Shown here: in pieces, positions 11,853 to 14,291 of the stretch
Numbering within the stretch: the stretch's first letter is position 1
How the letters are laid out: each line of letters begins with the position of its first letter
Source: Halobacteriales archaeon SW_9_67_25
Lineage (GTDB): Archaea; Halobacteriota; Halobacteria; Halobacteriales; Haloarculaceae
Direction of reading: 5' to 3'
Assembly: GCA_003022745.1 (NCBI GenBank)
Contig: PXSU01000093.1
Coordinates: 1-14,291 of the forward strand
DNA length: 14,291 nucleotides
The notes under the pieces: generated by a model
What the model was told of the DNA's origin: nothing
Seen by the model: only the letters and a program-made list of their open reading frames with translations
The model's database searches: none
Program-made: the position numbers and the translations under genes

Positions 11853-13753
11853 TGCAGCATCACCAGTGTATCGCCCATATCGACGGTCTCACCCGCGGTC
11901 ACGCGGACGCTCGCGACCGTCCCGCCCGCCGGCGCGAGCACGTCGTTCTCCATCTTCATCGCTTCCAGCACGCAGAGGACGTCACCCTCGGCGACCGCCT
12001 CGCCCTCCGAGACCTCGACAGAGAGGACCGTCCCCTGCATGTCCGCCTGTATCGCCCCGTCACTGACGACCGCCGCCTCGCCGCTTCCCGAGACCATCCC
12101 CTCGTCCCCGTCCGCCGGTCCGTCGCTGTCCCCGTCGTCGCCTCCCGAACCGCCCGTGGAAACACTGTCCGACGCAGTGGCGGTCTCACTCGCGCCAGGG
12201 GAACCGGTCACGCCGCCAGCCAGCCCGCGAGGCAGGTCCTCGACGGCCACCTCGTAGCGCTTGCCGTCGACTTCGACGGTCAGTTCGTGCATCGCCGCCC
12301 CCTCCCGCTGCGCGCCCGCGGACGGTTCGGTGCCCCAGCGCTCGACGGCCTCCTCGATTGCTGCGTCGTCGAGTTCCTCGTCGAGGTACTTCGTGGTGTG
12401 CTCGCCCGACAGGAACCGGTCGTCGGTCAGCATCAGCCGGTGGAAGGGGATGGTCGTGTGGACGCCCTCCACGGTGAAGTGTTCGAGTGCCCGCTCGGAC
12501 CGGCGCAGGCACCGGTCACGGTCCTCGGCGTGGACGATCAGCTTCGCGATCATCGAGTCGTAGTCGCCGCCGATCTCGTCGCCCTCCCTGATGGCGTGGT
12601 CCATGCGCACGCCGACGCTGCCCGGCGGGTCGTAGGTCTCCACGGAGCCCGGTGTCGGGGCGAAATCGTTCGCGGGGTTCTCCGCGTTGATGCGGTACTC
12701 GACCGCGTGGCCGTCGATTCCCACGTCGTCCTGCGCGAAACATAGTTCCTCGCCCGCCGCGACCCGGATCTGCCAGCGGACGATGTCGATGCCGGTCACC
12801 TCTTCGGTGGCGGTATGCTCGACCTGGATGCGGGTGTTGACCTCCATGAAGTAGAACTCCGGGTCGGCAGTTTCACCGCCTCCCTCCCGTCGTGTCTCCG
12901 TCGCACCGCTATCCTCTACCAGAAACTCCACTGTGCCGGCGTTGGTGTAATCCGCTTCCCGCACCCCGCGGCGTGCGGCTTCGCCGATCTGCTCGCGCAA
13001 TTCCGGGGAGAGCGCCGGACTGGGGGCCTCCTCGATGACCTTCTGGTGGCGCCGCTGGAGCGAGCAGTCCCGCTCGCCGAGATGCCGGACGTTGCCGTGC
13101 TCGTCCGCGAGCACCTGCACCTCGATGTGTTTGGGTGCTTCGAGGTACTTCTCGACGTAGACCGAATCGTTGTCGAAGTACGCCTCGCCCTCGCGACGGG
13201 CACTCGCCAGCGCGTCCTCGACCTCCCCCTCTCCACGGACGATCTTCATGCCGCGGCCGCCGCCACCCCCCTCGGCCTTGATCGCGACCGGGAAGCCGTT
13301 CTCCTCGCCGAAGGCGACGACCTCCTCCGGGTCGTCGACCGGGTCGGTCGTGCCGGGAACGATCGGCACGTCCGCCTCCTGCATCACCCGCCGGGCCCTG
13401 GTCTTCTCGCCCAGACGCTCCATCGCGTCGCTGGTCGGCCCGACCCAGGTGATCCCGTCGGCCGCCTCGACGCGGGCCGCGAACGCCGCGTTCTCCGCGA
13501 GGAAGCCGTACCCGGGGTGGATGGCGTCGGCGTCGGCCTTCCGTGCGGCCTCGACGATGGCCTTCTGGTCCAGGTAGGAGTCGGCCGCGCGCGCCGGCCC
13601 GACGTTGTAGGCCTCGTCTGCGTAGCGGACGTGACCCCCGTGCTTGTCCGCTTCGCTGTAGACGGCCACCGTCCCGACGTCGAGTTCCTCGCAGGCTCGC
13701 ATCACGCGGACGGCGATCTCGCCACGGTTGGCGACGAGAACCTTGTCGAACAT
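11849..13753 (-). CDS. Acyl-CoA carboxylase alpha subunit: fused biotin carboxylase and biotin carrier
   Basis: This 634-residue protein carboxylates its own biotin with ATP and bicarbonate. Biotin carboxylase occupies about residues 1-450: [27 protein letters not shown], the glycine-rich loop GGGGGRGMK (162-170), [20 protein letters not shown] and [11 protein letters not shown] (303-313). A polar segment at about 281-298, absent in many relatives, interrupts the fold just before MEVN. After a C-terminal helical part comes an acidic Gly/Ser/Asp linker (about 515-550), then the biotinyl domain with EAMKMEN, whose Lys600 is the biotin site. The ATG at 13753 has a TTTTAT element 26-31 nt upstream. 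A GGAGGT also touches the ATG, too close for normal ribosome binding, so a leaderless start is favoured. It heads the operon with the carboxyltransferase and MaoC. Confidence 0.95.
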   Translation of the reverse strand: MFDKVLVANRGEIAVRVMRACEELDVGTVAVYSEADKHGGHVRYADEAYNVGPARAADSYLDQKAIVEAARKADADAIHPGYGFLAENAAFAARVEAADGITWVGPTSDAMERLGEKTRARRVMQEADVPIVPGTTDPVDDPEEVVAFGEENGFPVAIKAEGGGGGRGMKIVRGEGEVEDALASARREGEAYFDNDSVYVEKYLEAPKHIEVQVLADEHGNVRHLGERDCSLQRRHQKVIEEAPSPALSPELREQIGEAARRGVREADYTNAGTVEFLVEDSGATETRREGGGETADPEFYFMEVNTRIQVEHTATEEVTGIDIVRWQIRVAAGEELCFAQDDVGIDGHAVEYRINAENPANDFAPTPGSVETYDPPGSVGVRMDHAIREGDEIGGDYDSMIAKLIVHAEDRDRCLRRSERALEHFTVEGVHTTIPFHRLMLTDDRFLSGEHTTKYLDEELDDAAIEEAVERWGTEPSAGAQREGAAMHELTVEVDGKRYEVAVEDLPRGLAGGVTGSPGASETATASDSVSTGGSGGDDGDSDGPADGDEGMVSGSGEAAVVSDGAIQADMQGTVLSVEVSEGEAVAEGDVLCVLEAMKMENDVLAPAGGTVASVRVTAGETVDMGDTLVMLQ

Positions 13754-13778
13754 ACCTCCCCGTACCGAGAGTTAGCCC

Positions 13779-13784
13779 ATAAAA
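13779..13784 (-). promoter_or_regulatory. TATA box of the carboxylase operon
   Basis: TTTTAT on the minus strand lies 26-31 nt before the ATG at 13753, in the gap shared with the divergent M20-family gene. The distance fits a leaderless haloarchaeal promoter that drives the carboxylase genes. Confidence 0.6.
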
Positions 13785-13921
13785 CTATGCGGAGTTGCGC
13801 GTCACCGACGCGACCGGGCCGGCCAGGTAAGGCGGTTTTGGCGGTCCGGGCGACCCGTCGCCGGGGCCGGCGACGCGAGGCCGGGACCAGCCTTTTCCCG
13901 CCGCCGCTCTGCCGTCGAGAC

Positions 13922-14291
13922 ATGGAGAGCGTCGCCGAGTTGACCCGCACACTCGTCTCGATCCCGAGCCACGAGAGCGAGGCCGCCGCCGGCGACCGGA
14001 TCGAGGCGTGGCTCCGCGAATCCACCGACGCCGAGGTGACCCGCGACGCCGCCGGCGTCCGGTCCGGAACCGCTGACGGCCGCGAGGACGGCCACACGGA
14101 GGCCGGGGTCGATTCCGACGACTCGGCCGGTCGCGGCGGGAACGTCATCGCTCGCAAGGGGTCGGGCGCCACCGCGCTGGCGCTGGTCGGCCACCACGAC
14201 GTGGTGCCACCCGACGAGTCACAGACGCGGGACGGGGCGTACGTCGTCGCGGAGCGTGACGGCCGCCTCTACGGCCGCGGGAGCGCCGACA
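13922..14291 (+). CDS. M20 family peptidase/deacylase, N-terminal part (3' end outside window)
   Basis: The frame from the ATG at 13922 is open to the end of the window (123 codons). MESVAELTRTLVSIPSHESE is a typical start of ArgE/DapE/carboxypeptidase-like M20 metallohydrolases. GHHDVVPPDES carries the first zinc-ligand His with its Asp, and GRLYGRGSAD leads into the second metal-ligand Asp just at the window edge. These enzymes remove acyl or peptide groups from amino compounds using two zinc ions. Between the first helix and the metal site is an acidic low-complexity stretch (about residues 49-76) longer than usual, probably a haloarchaeal surface insertion. A T-rich element (CCTTTTCCC, 13891-13899) about 26-29 nt upstream is a weak promoter candidate. 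It is divergent from the carboxylase operon. Substrate is unknown. Confidence 0.88.
   Translation, partial: MESVAELTRTLVSIPSHESEAAAGDRIEAWLRESTDAEVTRDAAGVRSGTADGREDGHTEAGVDSDDSAGRGGNVIARKGSGATALALVGHHDVVPPDESQTRDGAYVVAERDGRLYGRGSAD

Noticed and set aside
10104..12257. Long open frame of 717 codons on the plus strand
   Set aside because: It lies opposite the carboxyltransferase and biotin carboxylase genes, whose motifs are unmistakable. Long antisense frames are common in GC-rich haloarchaeal DNA.
13751..13760. GGAGGT as Shine-Dalgarno for the biotin carboxylase
   Set aside because: It directly touches the ATG with no spacer. The TATA position indicates a leaderless transcript that would lack most or all of it.

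Overview
The window is haloarchaeal chromosome (class Halobacteria). It is GC-rich outside one AT-rich gap, its proteins are strongly acidic (Asp/Glu-rich, few Lys), and many genes have a TATA-like hexamer about 26-32 nt before the start codon with no room for a leader. It also carries families typical of haloarchaea: UPF0058, a HerA-like ATPase, and an acyl-CoA carboxylase whose biotin carboxylase and biotin carrier are fused. The species cannot be told from sequence alone.

Region 1 (1-3355) starts with the 3' part of an aldehyde dehydrogenase, followed by a short-chain dehydrogenase, a UPF0058 protein, a uracil-DNA-glycosylase-superfamily protein and a HerA-like ATPase. Three of these look eroded. 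The short-chain dehydrogenase seems to have lost two internal segments, the glycosylase-like protein one, and the ATPase has a frameshifted C-terminus whose old tail can still be read in another frame. In each case both ends of the gene remain recognisable.

Region 2 (3356-4082) has no convincing protein gene. An AT-rich stretch is followed by a GC-rich island (3502-3683). Read on the minus strand the island folds into consecutive hairpins, including a 12-bp stem with G-U wobbles. It ends in a tRNA T-arm-like sequence and is followed by a T7 run. This is the best candidate for something undescribed here: a structured non-coding RNA, or the remnant of a tRNA-targeted integration.

Region 3 (4083-10105) is a CoA-ester catabolic locus. 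On the plus strand an IclR regulator, an acyl-CoA ligase (4-nt overlap) and a 3-hydroxyacyl-CoA dehydrogenase form an apparent operon. Facing it on the minus strand are a PaaG-like crotonase and an acyl-CoA dehydrogenase, then a PIN-domain fragment and a MaoC-type hydratase. Together these supply activation, dehydrogenation, hydration and second oxidation of an acyl-CoA. The ligase has an aberrant P-loop and other altered adenylation motifs, so its activity is uncertain.

Region 4 (9632-13753, minus) is an acyl-CoA carboxylase operon: fused biotin carboxylase/BCCP, then the carboxyltransferase (ATGA overlap), then MaoC. It would fit propionyl-CoA or another acyl-CoA product of the neighbouring oxidation genes, but the substrate is not determined. 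The window ends in the 5' part of a divergent M20-family peptidase/deacylase gene.
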